From: Gnetum montanum
Taxonomy: Eukaryota > Streptophyta > Gnetopsida > Gnetales > Gnetaceae
Assembly (NCBI GenBank): GCA_015680685.1
Contig: MNCI01027040.1
Location: forward strand, 118,648 to 182,647
Direction: 5' to 3'
DNA length: 64,000 bases
Under the pieces are notes generated by a model. The model did no database searches and had not been told where the DNA came from. It was given only the letters and a program-made list of their open reading frames with translations. The translations under genes and the position numbers were made by a program. Positions 34,308 to 46,945 of the stretch are shown here, piece by piece (the first letter of the stretch is position 1; every line of letters starts with the position of its first letter).

Positions 34308-35112
34308 AACTTCCATAACCATTAATCATCCATGAGGTCCACAAACTCCTGTTTTGAAGTTATGCAAGGGCAATAAAAAACTTGTGCCTACTTTGGGTAG
34401 GGCCCACTTGCATATCTTTTGGTTGGGTTAGTTAAGTTCTTTATCCTTAGACATTCTTACAATCAAATCCTTTCGTTTACCTCATCAATGATATCTAATT
34501 ATGCATATCTTCACAATAATTTTTAGTGAACTTTCCTTTTTATTATTGTGAATTCTTACACCCTCTTCAAATATTTCCTTATGTAGAACTTTTTCAACTT
34601 TAATAGACCACTTCTCTATTTTATTCTATCTGTTAGTATTCTTGCTAACACTCCTAAAGGAATCAATCTACCACAATCATAGTGTAGCCAAGTGTAACTA
34701 GTGATGAGACAAGGTACTTATGAGCTATGTGTTACACATTGCATACTAATTCATAATTTTGTTGTGGTTGCAGTGGAAAGCATGGACCGGAAGCAGGACT
34801 ATTCTTCATCAAGGATGATGCAAAGATACCACACAACGAGGCCCATTCATGATCATTGGATCTTTTCTCTCACTCTTCAACTGCCAAGAGGTGTTGGATG
34901 TTAGTTTTGTCCAGGGTGTTCACTTCTCTTATCATGAACATCCAACTTTGTAAAAATTGTAAATTTGTACACTTGGGTACTCAGAGTCTATTTGTTCCAT
35001 TTGAGTCAATTTTTATGTTAGTCAATAATCCCATACCTACCTAATATTTTGTAAGTAACTTGTTCCTCCCCCTATTCACTCAAGGACAAGTTTTCATTCA
35101 ATTGTAGGGGTA
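34308..35112 (+). other. Element B region downstream of integrase, right part
   Basis: Continuation of B after C. The passage TTATGCAAGGGCAATAAAAA then GGGTAGGGCCC (34360-34410) parallels 48040-48090 of D. A possible 60-nt intron (34714-34773, CAAG-GTACT to TTGCAG) matches the position of candidate introns in C and D. It ends with the polypurine tract TTCAATTGTAGGGGTA. Confidence 0.6.
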
Positions 35113-35909
35113 TGATGAATTACATTTTCACATGCTTTGATATCGAATATCTAATATTGAAGCCTTGGACATGATGTTGAATATTCGATATCGAGGGGTA
35201 TATATTGACCTATGAATATAGTGCTTAGGCTCATGATTTTCATATGATTTTTCATAGTTTTTTTCATAGTAGCAAAGCTCTTGTAGTTTTTTTTCTCCAA
35301 GGTTAGAATATTTTTGGGTGCTTGTAGCAGGAGTTTGAGTGTGTATGAATCTTTGTTCAAACATTGATGTACCTAAGCACAATAGTGTGATGGGAATAAA
35401 AATGAACCCTTTTGAAAATCCTTGCAACATTGATAATAGATTAATGTTTCCATTAATGCACTTTATTTTTCTTTACTTTAATGCATTTAAATTAAGCAAG
35501 TAATTTCCAGTTGTTAATGAACACATGCATTAATACTTCAAGCATACATATAGTGCTTGGTAACCCAGAAATGCTTAATGTTTGGTAGCCCAGCAACACT
35601 ATGTGTGTTCAGGATGTGTTTGGAATGTGGGATGGGTACTTGTGTTAGGCTAGCTAGGTAGTAAATTAATTAGATCTTAAATTACTCTAGCTTTCATTCT
35701 TATTGTAGGTGAATAAATTTATAAAACATAAAATGATAAAAATCATGTACCTCAATTACACTTAAACCATAGCCTTGAGCTTCACAAGTGTAGTTGGAAA
35801 GACAACAAAAATTCTCAACACCCATTTCAGTTCCTACAAGAACTAGTGTACTAGAGAACTATAGGTCCACAAAATTTGGTTGGATGTAGGGGTACCTTTT
35901 CGTTCATCG
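35113..35909 (+). repeat. Element B 3' LTR
   Basis: 797 bp, starting TGATGAATTACATTTTC and ending with a mutated TTCATCG (normally CTCATCA). It is collinear with 18884-19735 but lacks about 36 bp near the end (the GATCACATGTGAATGCC region) and has many substitutions. Confidence 0.85.
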
Positions 35910-37120
35910 CAGTGGCTCTTTCTCGTATTTCTAACATTACCTAGAAGGATGAAATGTTTTTAGATATTTTTTGTGTCCATTCTTCATCTTATCCTACTTG
36001 TAATAAAATCTAACCATTGGTGGATTTGGTTGATATTGCAAATCTACTTAGATTGCCCATCACTTTGTACCTACTAGATACCTCTTTGCTTTTCTAATTT
36101 ATGGTCTTAGTAATTTGTTATAGATGGTTCATTAATGATCGATAGTCTTGCTATGTGGGTGGAGCACTTGGTCATGGTCTATCAACAATTGGTGTTGATC
36201 CACTAGGTTTTGCTTACTCTTGTCTCAAGACAGGAATGTTTCCAGCAAGTGTAGATCTAGTTGCTTCCTTAGTAACTACTAGCTTCTCTAGTTGATCTTT
36301 CTTTGGAGGCACTACTTTTTATCTTTCTTAGATTGTCCATCACTTTGTACATACTAGAGACCTCTTGAACATCAACAAGGGTAAACTCCATGAATGATCC
36401 AAATTTTAGTTCCACTATGATTTTGGACATCATGGACTTTTCTTAAATGGCTTGGAAACATTTTTTTAATAGCATGAGGTGTTGTCCTTACTCTCAAGCA
36501 AGTAGTTTAGCTTACACAGATTGCCTCCTTATAGTTGTAGCCTGCTGAATACTATAGGATTGACACTCTTACTTAGCTTACGGAGTTTGTTCTCCAACTT
36601 TTCCTCTTTCTTTGTGTAGCACTCTCCTTCAAGACTAAGTTGCTCACTTTGTGAATGGAAGGATTGAAGAATCATGTAAATTGGAGTTGTGGTGAGGATG
36701 TTATGAAGCTTGGAAGTTTGGATGTCAAAGGATTAGAAAAACAACATGAACTCTCTTTGTGTGAAATGAAGGAAATTAAAAAATTTTCTAACTCCTTGTG
36801 CATATACATAATTTTTATAACAACAACATCATAGATGCATTATTGTAGTTGTGATATTGCAAAGGCTATTATATCAGCAATTGCACTATGAAAATTTTCT
36901 AAGATTTTGAGCAATTTTTGATAGAAAATTTGAGTAAAATAAATAGTTCTAAATGTATAGAGTGGTCTAAATGGTTCTTGATCATGGGTGATGCTCAGAG
37001 TGTAAGAATTTATCATTAAAAATGTGTGAAAGAAGGCATTTGGGCAAGGTGAGTTAATTAAGTATGTAGAAGATGATTGGTAAAAATTACCAAATGTATG
37101 ATGAAAGATGAGTAGATAGG
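35910..37120 (-). pseudogene. Element E extra sense frame, upstream part (broken)
   Basis: Minus-strand, charged, coiled-coil-like frames with stops, for example ECYTKKEEKLENKLRKLSK near 36530-36640. The character is the same as at 17400-18883, across the B insertion. Its border with the post-integrase region is not sharp. Confidence 0.4.
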
Positions 37121-38560
37121 AAAGTAACAATGCTCACTTAAGTGTTCTAGAGGCACAATATGATGTGTAATTGGTTATCAAATATGAAGCATAAGATTTA
37201 TACAAGTGGATCCTCCCCAAAGTAGGCTGCAACCCTTAGTGACTTGGTATAACCACACCTATAAGTGTGTATAGATACTCAAGGAGTTATATGTAGAACA
37301 TACCTCTCGTCTAAGATATACATGTTAGTATTTTCTTAATAAAAAAATAACACTATATTATACAAAATCATAAAACCATTAAATTATGATTGTTTATAGT
37401 AGTGAGGCAGAATGGAAGTAGCAAGGATTGTAGAAAATGGGATGTGAGGTGTCTTACCATAGGCATAATAAATTCTATGTGTGATACATGATTAAAGTAA
37501 TCATTAGCCTTTTTGGCCAAGATCCAAACCAAGTCCATACTGCTTACCAATGACATTGCATTACATCATCCTAAAATTAACAACCACAAGACTATCACGA
37601 CTACAATGAGTATTAGCACTTGGTAGTGAAGTTTAAGGAAGTAGTTTATTAATAGCACACTTTATTTTTTTTAAAGGAGACTTGGCCATTGGACAGAGGA
37701 TTGCCTTCAGGCATGTAGCCCCATAACTAATGTGAGTCCAAGAAACCTTGAAATTTCTAAGAAATCACCTACCTTCAAACATGGGTAACATGTCTTTCCT
37801 GTGAAACCCCCAGAAATTTTTTATTTTGTACATTTATTAGGTTATTACTATGTCAACATTATAATAGGACTACCTTTAGGCATCAGTAATATGTTTTTCT
37901 AGTGACATGATAAGGCAACACTTATTTTAGACATACTTTCATTTTTCATTAAAACTCAAGTAAATAATATGACTTAACATAATGATAAGACTTATAGTAG
38001 TTGTCTTATAGAATCCACAAATATCATTGATGTAACACCCTTTTCATTTCCACTTGGTTCTTCACTTTTCTATCTAGGCATAATGATCACAAGTTTGTTT
38101 TAATTTTATTGTAAGAAGAATGCCATCATGTCCATGGTAAGAACCTCTTATTACTGGAAATGATTGAATCCATGACATGGTCTCGTTGCATATATAATCA
38201 ATCCTTTAATGAGTTGATATCATAGAGTAAAATTCTCATTATTTAGACTACATCTTGTTTTATTCCTTTAAACTTTATTAGAAAAAATGACAAAAATATG
38301 TACATGAAAGATAGTAAGAATTAAGGAAAAATAGTAAGAATAGAAAAATATATAAAGAATTTAAAAGATTTTAAAGAATGAAAATTGATTAAGATATGGA
38401 AAAAGTATAAAAGAATGGAAAAGGTATTAAAGAATATGGAAAATGGGTAAGAAAGGTGAAAAGGGTAAAAAGAGCATAAAAGAATATAAAAGAACATAAA
38501 AAGAAGAATTAGTGCTAATATATAAAACTTAACACCCCCACGACTATCATTAAGAGTGAA
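37121..38560 (-). other. Element E region downstream of integrase
   Basis: Complement contains the GGATCCTCCCCAAAGTAGGC block shared with C (28845). An A-rich tract of AAAGAATATAAAAG-like phrases (38290-38520) is the counterpart of the T-rich tracts in B, C and D. A polypurine-like motif (complement of CACCCCCACGACTATC) lies at 38532-38547. No intact frame. Confidence 0.55.
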
Positions 38561-39766
38561 AATTTGAAATATTGAACGGGTGGTAAATGGTTTTGTGGGC
38601 ATGGTAAAGTTATTAGAAGACTAAGAAAAGTCATAGAAAGTTTTCACCTATTAAATATTGATGAGAATAAGCTTTTGTGGGTTTGTTGGATGGTAAATTT
38701 ACATGGCTTTAGATTGGTATGTAGCATAGATGATATAAGGTCCCTTCCATAGAGTATGGTCCATAGCCTTTTGTGGAACATGATTGGGATTTTAAGAAAC
38801 TTATTTTGATGTCACATCTATATTTGGAGTACTTTTTGTGAACTTCATTATTAATTTGAGCTATTAGTCAGTTTTCATGTAGAGATTTATATTCTTTAAG
38901 CATTCTTTTTGAGTTAAGCTTAGATCTAGATCAAGGTTACTAATAATTGAAAGGGTATTTAGTTCTACTTAGATTGGAAAAGCATGTAGTTTGCCATAAA
39001 CTAATTCATATGGTAAATACCTTATAGGAAGTTTCTAGGTCAATCTATATGCCCGTAGAACATCATTAAGTTTAGTGCTTCAATCCTTCCTATAACAACT
39101 AAAAGTTCTAGGTAATATTCTTGTGATTTCTCTATTAATCACTTCAACTTGACCATTTGCTTGGGGGGTCATAAGGTGTAGTTAATTTTTGATTGACCCT
39201 AAGTTGTTTCATTAGCTTTTTAAATGTGGCTCCTATAAAGAAAGTCTTGTTATGTAATATTAACATGTGATGTACTCTAAATCTATTCACCACATGTTGC
39301 TAAAAGAATTTGGTAGTTGTTGTGGCTATGTAATCTTTAACTACAGTTGCTTATGCCCACTTTGTGCAATAATCAATGGTTACTATAATATAGGACTTTC
39401 CATTTGACAATAATGTGATGGATTCCATAAAGTCAATTTCTCAAGTGTCAAAAGGTTGCAATGGCTGTATCCACTGTTGTGATCCTTCATTTTTGGTTAT
39501 CAGTCCTCCATCTCTTTGTCATATTTCAAAAGATTATGCAAATAGATGTGTGTACCTAAATATGGTGTGCCAAAAATGACCTTCCATCATCAATTTTAAT
39601 GCTATTCGTCATCCCACATAGTAACCACCACATGGTTTTTCATGCGTATTATTAATTTTATTCTAGCACATGCCATCTTATCAGCCCATTAGCACATATT
39701 TTATAGAGGTTTTCATTAATTTCCATATATCTTTTTACCCTGTTAAGAAATTATTCTTTTTTTTTC
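38561..39766 (-). pseudogene. Element E integrase (broken)
   Basis: Minus-strand frames read IDFMESITLLSNGKSYIIVT, IDYCTKWA, VVNRFRVHHMLILHNKTFFI and KKLMKQLRVNQKLTTPYDP, the integrase catalytic core of this family. The C-terminal block with LYGRDLISSMLH follows near 38700-38760. Stops are frequent. D is inserted immediately upstream, in the linker between RNase H and integrase. Confidence 0.7.
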
Positions 39767-39771
39767 TTATT
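39767..39771. repeat. Target-site duplication TTATT, left copy, of element D
   Basis: TTATT directly precedes the D 5' LTR and recurs at 55505-55509 directly after its 3' LTR. Confidence 0.9.
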
Positions 39772-40572
39772 TGATGAACCGCAATATCGCGTACGCGATA
39801 TCGGACCATCCATGCGATGTTGGATGCGCGATATCACGGACCATCTCCTTGCCTATAAATAAGAGGCAGCACCCTTGGTTTCAACAGTTAGAAGTTAGTC
39901 CCTTAGCCAAACTCTTGCCATTTTTTCCCTCCAAAGTTAGAATTATTTCTGTGTGCCTGTAGTAGGAGTCATAGAGGGAACAAATCTTTATTCGAGCATT
40001 GTGTATGTGAGCACACTTTGTGTACGGCAATAAAGATGAACTTTATGATAAACCTTGTAGCATATAGAATAGATTAATTAGTGTTGATTATTATTTAATG
40101 CTTTCCTAATTAATTAATTATTCCTTTCACCTTACAAATCTCTTAGTTAAATACACTTAGTATGATCGCTTCGAGCATGTGTGTAGCACTTGGTAACCCA
40201 GTAACGATTAGCGTTTGGTAATCCCAGCAGTGTTGCATTAGTTTAGGATGTGTACGGAAAGTGGTAATAGATACTGGTGTTAGGAGTACTTAGAACTTAG
40301 TTAATGAATAATTAAATTATATTAGTTAGTTATTTCTCTCTCCCCTCATTAGTGCAAGATATAAAACACATAAAAGCCATAAAAATCATATGCCTAAAGC
40401 TTACTTAACAATACAATTGTGACATACAAGTAAGTTTGGGAAGACAATGATTAATCACACTGTTATTGTTCCATAGGGGTGCATAGGCACTTAGTCCTTG
40501 GAATTTGACTGGATTGTGCATGAAATGCTCGTATTTGTATGGTTGAGCGTAGGGGTACCTCACTACTCATCA
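39772..40572 (+). repeat. Element D 5' LTR
   Basis: 801 bp, TGATGAACCGC...CTACTCATCA. U3 is only about 80 bp: CGATATC-type palindromes (39780-39840) then TATAAATA at 39854-39861. R carries ATCTTTATT (39984-39992) and its exact complement AATAAAGAT (40029-40037), so the poly(A) signal can pair with upstream sequence. Confidence 0.93.
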
Positions 40573-40592
40573 TTGGCACCGTTGCTAGGGAC
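40573..40592 (+). other. Element D primer-binding site (tRNA-Asp-like)
   Basis: TTGGCACCGTTGCTAGGGAC follows the LTR directly. It is close to the tRNA-Asp complement. Confidence 0.75.
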
Positions 40593-40704
40593 TTAGTTGT
40601 TTGTGGGCTAAGTAGAACTTAGGAAATCATTTACATCATTGGAACAAACCCTTAGGGTCAATTAAGAAAAAGATAATAGTACATTGCACATTGAACAAGA
40701 CAAA

Positions 40705-42960
40705 ATGTTTTCTTCTTCACACAAAAGCACTTCACTGCCTAGGACTAACATAAGAAGCAATCGGTGGTAGGATACACATGATGTTGATTCGCCAATTCCT
40801 CAACACTTTTATGTGGTATATGTTCATCCCAATGAATATGTACCCAACTTCACCTTTATTCTCCAACAAGATAAACAACTGCGTTGGTGTGACTTGGAAG
40901 GTAACATAGTGTTACCTCCCGACCATTTAGTCCCAAGTATGCTTCTTTGTGCTCTCACACGAATAGGCATGCAACACTTACACATAGAGTACATTACGCA
41001 TGACTATGATTTGAAAGACTACTATCCCACAAAAGTGCAACGTCAAAGGGATTTGCAATAGGAGAGACACCATAAGTCCTTAAAAGAAAAATGGTCTAAG
41101 GCTAGCCCCCACATTCTAAGCAAAATTGAGGGTGATGAACCTGCCTGAGGTAGTCACCCACATAACGATGTTCCTCCCCTTAACTTTGGCCAAGGGGTTG
41201 TGTATCAGAACCTTCATTCTACCATTCACAACCAAGGTGCTGATACCAATGGACACAAAGTGTCCAAAAAAGGAACAAAGACACATGATAACAGTGGGCA
41301 TTCTGATCGCAATTGTGATCGAGGCAGAGAACACCGAAGAGAAGGTAGTAGACACCATCATGGGGGTGCTTTTATCCTTCTTCTTCAACTTCATCATCTC
41401 CTTCATCCTCTTCTTCTATGTTTAGACATAGCCATAGAGAAACAGATAATGAGGATAAGGGCAAAAAAAGTGGAAGTCACAGAAGAGACAAGCAAGATAG
41501 AGGACAAGGGCACTCTAGGAAATCACACCATAGAAGAAGGGAGAGTAGGGAACCATGTATGCACCATAGATGTTATGAACTAGATGATCATGATGAACCT
41601 CTACTCGCCACGTGAAGCATGCTAGATATTACTAAGGTAGTGAGAGTTCCAAGAAGGCACCAAAAAGATAGTAGGATCAAAAGGTTAGACATGAATAACA
41701 TCCTACAATTTGAAGGGGGATCTAACACTGATCCGAAAAATCACTTACAAGCATTTCACGATGCGTGTGCCTTGAAAAACATAGAAAATGAATGGAAAAA
41801 ACTTAAGTTGTTCCCACAGAAACTAGTAAAAGAAGTTGAAATCTAGTACCGGTCCTTAGAACTGGAATCCATTCATAGGTGGAGTACTATGTTAGAATTG
41901 TTCAACGATAAGTACCAAACGTACTCCTGGGTGTGTAACCTGCAAAAAAAAATCTAAGGATGGAAACAAGGAAGTCATGAACCCTTGGATGCTACCATGG
42001 GCCACTATTATGCACTACTACATCGTTATCATGGCCATGGTTATTTGTAGTGGGATCAACTATGCCATCTTGTAGATGGCCTTAGGCATGAAACGAGAAG
42101 AATGCTTAGGACTTATGCTTAAGGGAGGTTATCTAAGCTTAGGTCCCATCAAATTCATAGGCTACTGGAGTAAGTAGCTAAGGAAGAAGGTGAGCTATGA
42201 AAAAGAGAGAGTGTGGAGGAATATAACTGAGATCTTTCCCTTCAAAATAAGGGGGTAAGATTTTGTGAGGATGAGGAAGAGTCACCACTTGAAGAGATTG
42301 TGAATAGAAAAACCTTGCCTATCCAAAAGTTAGCATTAGAAGTATCGGAAAAGGTAGACCAAATGTGGGACTCCCTAGATAGTAGGTTTCAAACTATGCT
42401 AAAAGTAGTAGAGGAGTCTAGAGAGCAAGGTAGTGATCATGACTAAAGAAAAAAGAGAGAAGCAAAAAATTCACATAACAAGGGTAAGGGTAAAGTTGCT
42501 ATTATTGAAGAAGTTGTGGATTCAGATATAGACGATGATAGTGGATGTGAGATCTATCAATACGACCATCCTAAGGGATGTTGCCCTATGATCTCACATT
42601 TGCAAGAGTCTGGGGTGTATGCACTTAATCCACATTTAAACAAATGGCAAACATCCTGGCGGTTACCTCATCCGCAAGGTAATCCAAGGAAGTTCCACCA
42701 AAATATAATGTATTATCCAAGTGGAACTCCACCACAACCAATTGAGTAACATCAACAGTGGCAACACCCACAATCATGGGGAATGCCACCACCCATGCAA
42801 CAATATCCTTATTGGCAACCTAACCCATATGGATATTACTTGCAACATCCAATCTCTCCATGTGACTTTGGTGGTCATGTTACTCCCCAACATCACTACC
42901 AAGCCCACGAGTACTGTAGGACTCCCTCTCCTAGGGGTCACATTCCATAAGTGTACCATC
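40705..42960 (+). pseudogene. Element D gag (broken)
   Basis: Starts MFSSSHKSTS, like C. Pieces: N-terminal block 40813-41061 (YVHPNEYVPNFTFILQQDKQ); basic serine-rich linker 41120-41620; capsid core 41619-42200 (LQAFHDACALKNIENEW, STMLELFNDKYQTYSW, LCHLVDGLRHETRRML). A short Cys-His block follows at 42550-42600 (CEIYQYDHPKGCCP, then SHLQESGVYALNP). The proline-rich region runs 42650-42960. Several stops. Confidence 0.78.
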
Positions 42961-43739
42961 CTTCCAATTTAGTCGCATCTCTCCCACTAATAACTCCATT
43001 ACCACCTACTCTAGCAATGCAAGGCAAACTCCCTGCTCAGCTAGAACAATGCAATGCCACAAGGGATATTAATCCTCAACCTATTTTTGGTTCTAACAAC
43101 CATATGAAGAAAATATCTTTCTTCATAACGAACAATCTAACCAAGCCTTTACAACCCCAAGCAACTGAGTCTTTGGATCCCTCCATATCAACTAAAGCTT
43201 CAGAGCCCCCTTCAAACTTAACACTGCATTCAATGCATACGGTCATGTTAACACATGTCATTACTGATTGGATCAAGGTTGGCCACCTTCCTAGGTAATT
43301 CTTTGATCCTAGGAGTCCCATAATATATCTACAAATCGTTGGGAATGAGCCATGAAAAGCTCTTTTGGATTCAGGTTTTGGTGTCAATCTAATATCCCAA
43401 GAAATGTATAAGGCTTGGACCCTGCCTCCATTAAAAAAGAGCAATGTCCATTTGGAGTTGGTTGACCAGTCCATCACTATTTACTTGGGATTAGTGGAGG
43501 ACATTGTTACCACTATTTTTGGATGGTCATATCCAACTGACTTCCTGGTGATCCAAGTGAACAACAGTAAGGGGGACTTCCCAATCATAATGGCAAGGGC
43601 ATGGCTAAGCACTATCGATGCATGCCTAGGTATTCACAATCTTTCCCTAGAAATATCTAAGAAAAAAAATTTCAGAAATATCAAGAAGAAGAAGGTTCCA
43701 TGCATCACATACAGTGACATAGGGTGCAACTATGTGTAG
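42961..43739 (+). pseudogene. Element D protease
   Basis: The upstream proline/asparagine linker (42951-43298) ends TDWIKVGHLPR. The protease piece (43365-43739) starts at MDSGFGVNLISQEMY (catalytic D-S-G intact) and has LELVDQSITIYLGLVEDIVT and DFPIIMARAWLSTIDA. One stop interrupts the segment just before the active site. Confidence 0.78.
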
Positions 43740-44149
43740 AGATCATGGGTTGTGCAAAGCTTAACATTTCTTGCATGCAATCAGTGTGCACAAATGATCA
43801 ATATAAAAAGATGCCTGTATGCAGAAACCACATGAAAAGAAGACACCTAGTGGATGATAGCTGATCAAGAAAGCAACTCACTTCTATGCATGGAACTAAC
43901 TGAGGTTTTGACTTGTGCTTACATAGATAGCATTGATGCATTAGAGCAAGTCCATCACCAACTCTCCAGTCCTAACTTAGAAAACAACAATTGGGAAATG
44001 TTGGAAATTCCTAAAAAATTTAAACAAGAGCCCCTAGAGCTAAAACCATTGCCCATCAGTATGGAATACACGTTCCTTAAGAATGGAAAACCGGTAATCA
44101 TCAATGCAAGACTTGCTCTGCAACAAAAAGAGAATTTGCTAAAGGTAAT

Positions 44150-45100
44150 AAACAAATGGTCAAAAGCCTTCACCTAGTCATATCCGGAATTAATGAGAAT
44201 AGATCCTAGGATATGCCAACATAGGATTTACACTGACTCCTCCATGAAGCCTCGAAAACAACCACAGAGAAAATTGAACCCAAAGTTGAAGCAAGTAGTA
44301 AAAGAAAAAATCAAATAACTTTTAAAGGCTGGGTTCATATACCCCATTTCTAATAGTGAATGGGTTAGCCCCTTGGTAATCATGCCTAAAAAGGAAGGAA
44401 AATGGAGGGTGTGTATAGATTTTAGGCTACTAAACATGGCAACATTCAAGGATCACTTCTTGTTGCCATTCATTGACCAAGTCTTAGACACAATGGCAGG
44501 GCATCACTATTATAGTTTTCTGAATGGCTATAGCAGATACAACCAAATACAAATAGCCCCAGAAGATGAAGTCAAAACTATGTTCACCAGTCCTTAGGGA
44601 ACATTTACATACAAACAAATGCTGTTTGGCTTGTGCAATGCCCCTTCCACATTTCAACGCTTAGTTCTAAGCATATTCTAGCAATAGATAGGAAATGGTG
44701 TGGAAGTCGTTATCGATGACTTCTCCACCTATGGAGCAAGTTTTAATCAAGCCTTGGATTGATTGGAGTAAGTACTGAAAAAATGTGTAGAAACTAATCT
44801 AAGGCTCAACTTGCAAAAAAGCCACTTGATGGTCTAAGAGGACATAGTACTTGGGCATAAAATTTCACATGCAAGAATAGAGGTAGACCCTAAAAAAATC
44901 AAAGTCATCCAAGGAGGCACCCATCAACTGGAAACTATCAAAGACATTTGATCATTCCTTGGACACACTGGCTACTATAGGAGATTCATAGAGAACTTTT
45001 TGAAGATTTCCAAACCATTGGTAGAGATAACGAAAAAGGATGTACCCTTCGAATGGACTAGGGAATGCGAACTAGCTTTCAAAACTCTGAAGTAGAAGCT
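44150..45100 (+). pseudogene. Element D reverse transcriptase (broken)
   Basis: An open piece at 44373-44597 carries VIMPKKEGKWRVCIDFRLLN, DHFLLPFIDQVLDTMAGHHY and YSRYNQIQIAPEDEVKTMFT. Then FGLCNAPSTFQRLVLSIF and the catalytic region EVVIDDFSTYG (DD retained, preceded by I instead of M). The thumb has SFLGHTGYYRRFIENF. Internal stops (for example at 44321-44323 and 44596-44598) inactivate it. Confidence 0.82.
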
Positions 45101-45520
45101 AGTAGAAACACCCATTCTACAAGATCTTGACTGGTCCAAACCGTTCCATGTCATGACTAATTCATCCAACTATGCCTTAGGAGCCGTACTTATCCAATTA
45201 AATTACTAGAAACATCCTTATTACATCCATTGTGCAAGTAGAAGTATAGCTAGTGCACAACTTAACTACACTACTACAGAAAAAGAATTAATGGCTGTAG
45301 TGTTTGTACTAGAGAAATTTAGGCACTACGTATTGGGGTATAAAGTATTCATACACATAGATCATAGTGCCATTTAGTTCCTCATGAATAAGCCAATGGT
45401 AAGCCCCCATATTATACGATGGTTGGTAATCCTACAAGAGTTCGATCTAACAATGATCGATCGTAAAGGCACTGAGAACGTAGTTGTCGATCATTTATTT
45501 TGGTTACGCTAGGATAGCAA
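45101..45520 (+). pseudogene. Element D RNase H (broken)
   Basis: Reads SKPFHVMTNSSNYALGAVL (the first catalytic aspartate is changed to asparagine), TTTEKELMAVVFVLEKFRHY, VFIHIDHSAI.FLMNKPMVS, then RWLVILQEFDLTMIDRKGTE and VVVDHLFWLR. The D-to-N change and a stop indicate loss of function. Confidence 0.75.
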
Positions 45521-45559
45521 AGAGGATGAGTATCACATTTCTAATCACTTTCCTGATGA

Positions 45560-46831
45560 GTTACTCTTTGCTGGTGTAGTGACTAACCAATCACCCATGG
45601 AGACAAAGTGGCATAGTAGCATTCTTACCTATCTCCTTACCAAAAAAACACCACAAGAGCTAGACCTTAAGAAGAAACAACAGTTTCTTCACAGAGCTAA
45701 GTACTTTATGGAGATCAATGGACAACTCTACAAAGTATGTCCCGATGGCTTCGTTTGTTAGTGTGTTCCTGATAGAGATCAACTGAGAGTTCTCCAAGAT
45801 GCTCATGAGGGCCCTTGTGGGGGTCACTATGTGGGGAGATGAATGACCATCAAGATCCTACTTGTAGGATATTATTGGCCTACCTTGGTCTGGGACACCC
45901 ATCAATTTGTCCAATCTTGTGAGCATTATCAACGTGATGGGTGAATGATTGCTAGAATGGAGGGTTTGCAACAATGGATTCAACCGTTAAAACCCTTCGA
46001 CACTTGGGGAATTGATTTTATGGGTTACATTACACCAATGTTCAATGGAAAAACTTACATCATAGTTGCAGTAGACTACTTAAAAAAATGGACTGAAGTA
46101 GCTGCCATCAAAGATTGAACATCATCTACAGCTGCACGATTTCTTCAATAACAAGTTGTCAATAGGTTTGGTGTGTTGCATGTACTTATCTTAGATAATG
46201 GTACACACTTTACAAGTGCAACTTTTCAGAAGTTAATGCAACACTTAGGGGTTGAGAAAAAATTGACTACACCATACCACCCCCAAGAAAATGGTCAAGT
46301 TGAGGTCACCAATAGGGAGATTACTAAGATAATGACTAGAACCATTAGCAAGTATAAGTGAGACTGGAGCACTAAATTGAATGATGCTCTTTGGGCATAC
46401 CGCTCCACATGGAAACTCCCTATAGGCTACTCTCCCTATGAGTTAGTGTATGAAAAACTTCTAATGCTCCCTATCCAAACTAAGCTCTGTACGCTAGCCA
46501 TGACATGTGACCTCAACCTTGACCTTGATCTAGCACAAAAACAAAGGTTGATGACTCTTAACTTGCTAGATGAGAACTGATTAGCTGCCCTATCATCTAA
46601 TGAGTTGCAGAAGGCATTTAATAAACAACATCATGGCCTGAAAATTAGGAGAGTTAAGTATCAAGCAGGAGATAAGGTTCTCTACTGGAACCCCACAGAT
46701 GTGTCACAATGTACCAAATTTGAAATACTATGGAAAGGACCTTATATTATCTATGCAACTTTTCCTTCAGGATCCATGACCATATATAAACATGAGAGCC
46801 TAGATAAGAGACTGTTAGTCAACGTGCAATA
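45560..46831 (+). pseudogene. Element D integrase (broken)
   Basis: The HHCC zinc region (45800-45950) precedes the core IDFMGYITPMFNGKTYIIVA. At 46173-46361 an open piece reads LILDNGTHFTSATFQKLMQH and TTPYHPQENGQVEVTNREI (second aspartate and the glutamate region). Pieces at 46377-46580 (LWAYRSTWKLPIGYSPYELV) and 46605-46832 (AGDKVLYWNP, then EILWKGPYIIYA) form the C-terminal domain. It ends at a TAA at 46830-46832. Confidence 0.82.
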
Positions 46832-46927
46832 AACAAAACCTTTCCATGAGATTAAAATAGCTAGAACATATGCTACCTTTGTAGGTGGACAACCTTGTTC
46901 ATTATTTTGGGTCTCCTCCTTCCAACT

Positions 46928-46945
46928 CAGTCATGGGGAAGATGG
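46928..46945 (+). promoter_or_regulatory. First polypurine-like motif of element D
   Basis: CAGTCATGGGGAAGATGG, about 100 bp after integrase and 1.9 kb before the 3' LTR. Same motif as the true polypurine tract. Confidence 0.5.

Larger units (their letters stand above)
18884..35909 (+). mobile_element. Element B: Athila/Tat-like gypsy retrotransposon, nested in E and interrupted by C
   Basis: Full-length but decayed element: 5' LTR 18884-19735, primer site, gag, protease, RT, RNase H and integrase (to about 25990), a long downstream region broken at 27304/34308 by element C, polypurine tract, and 3' LTR 35113-35909. Without C it is about 10.0 kb. Flanking five bases are CTATG and CAGTG, a weak duplication (3 of 5) consistent with age. 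Frames contain many stops, so it is inactive. Confidence 0.82.

Noticed and set aside
18879-35914. CTATG / CAGTG as a target-site duplication of element B
   Set aside because: Only 3 of 5 bases agree; the boundary of B rests on LTR ends and on continuity of E, not on this duplication.
35910-37130. Candidate env-like gene in element E
   Set aside because: No signal peptide, transmembrane helix or cysteine pattern visible; the sequence is charged and coiled-coil-like.
38290-38520. A-rich imperfect repeat (AAAGAATATAAAAG phrases), considered as a microsatellite or matrix attachment region
   Set aside because: Counterparts occur at the same position after integrase in B, C and D, so it is part of the retroelement and not an independent feature.
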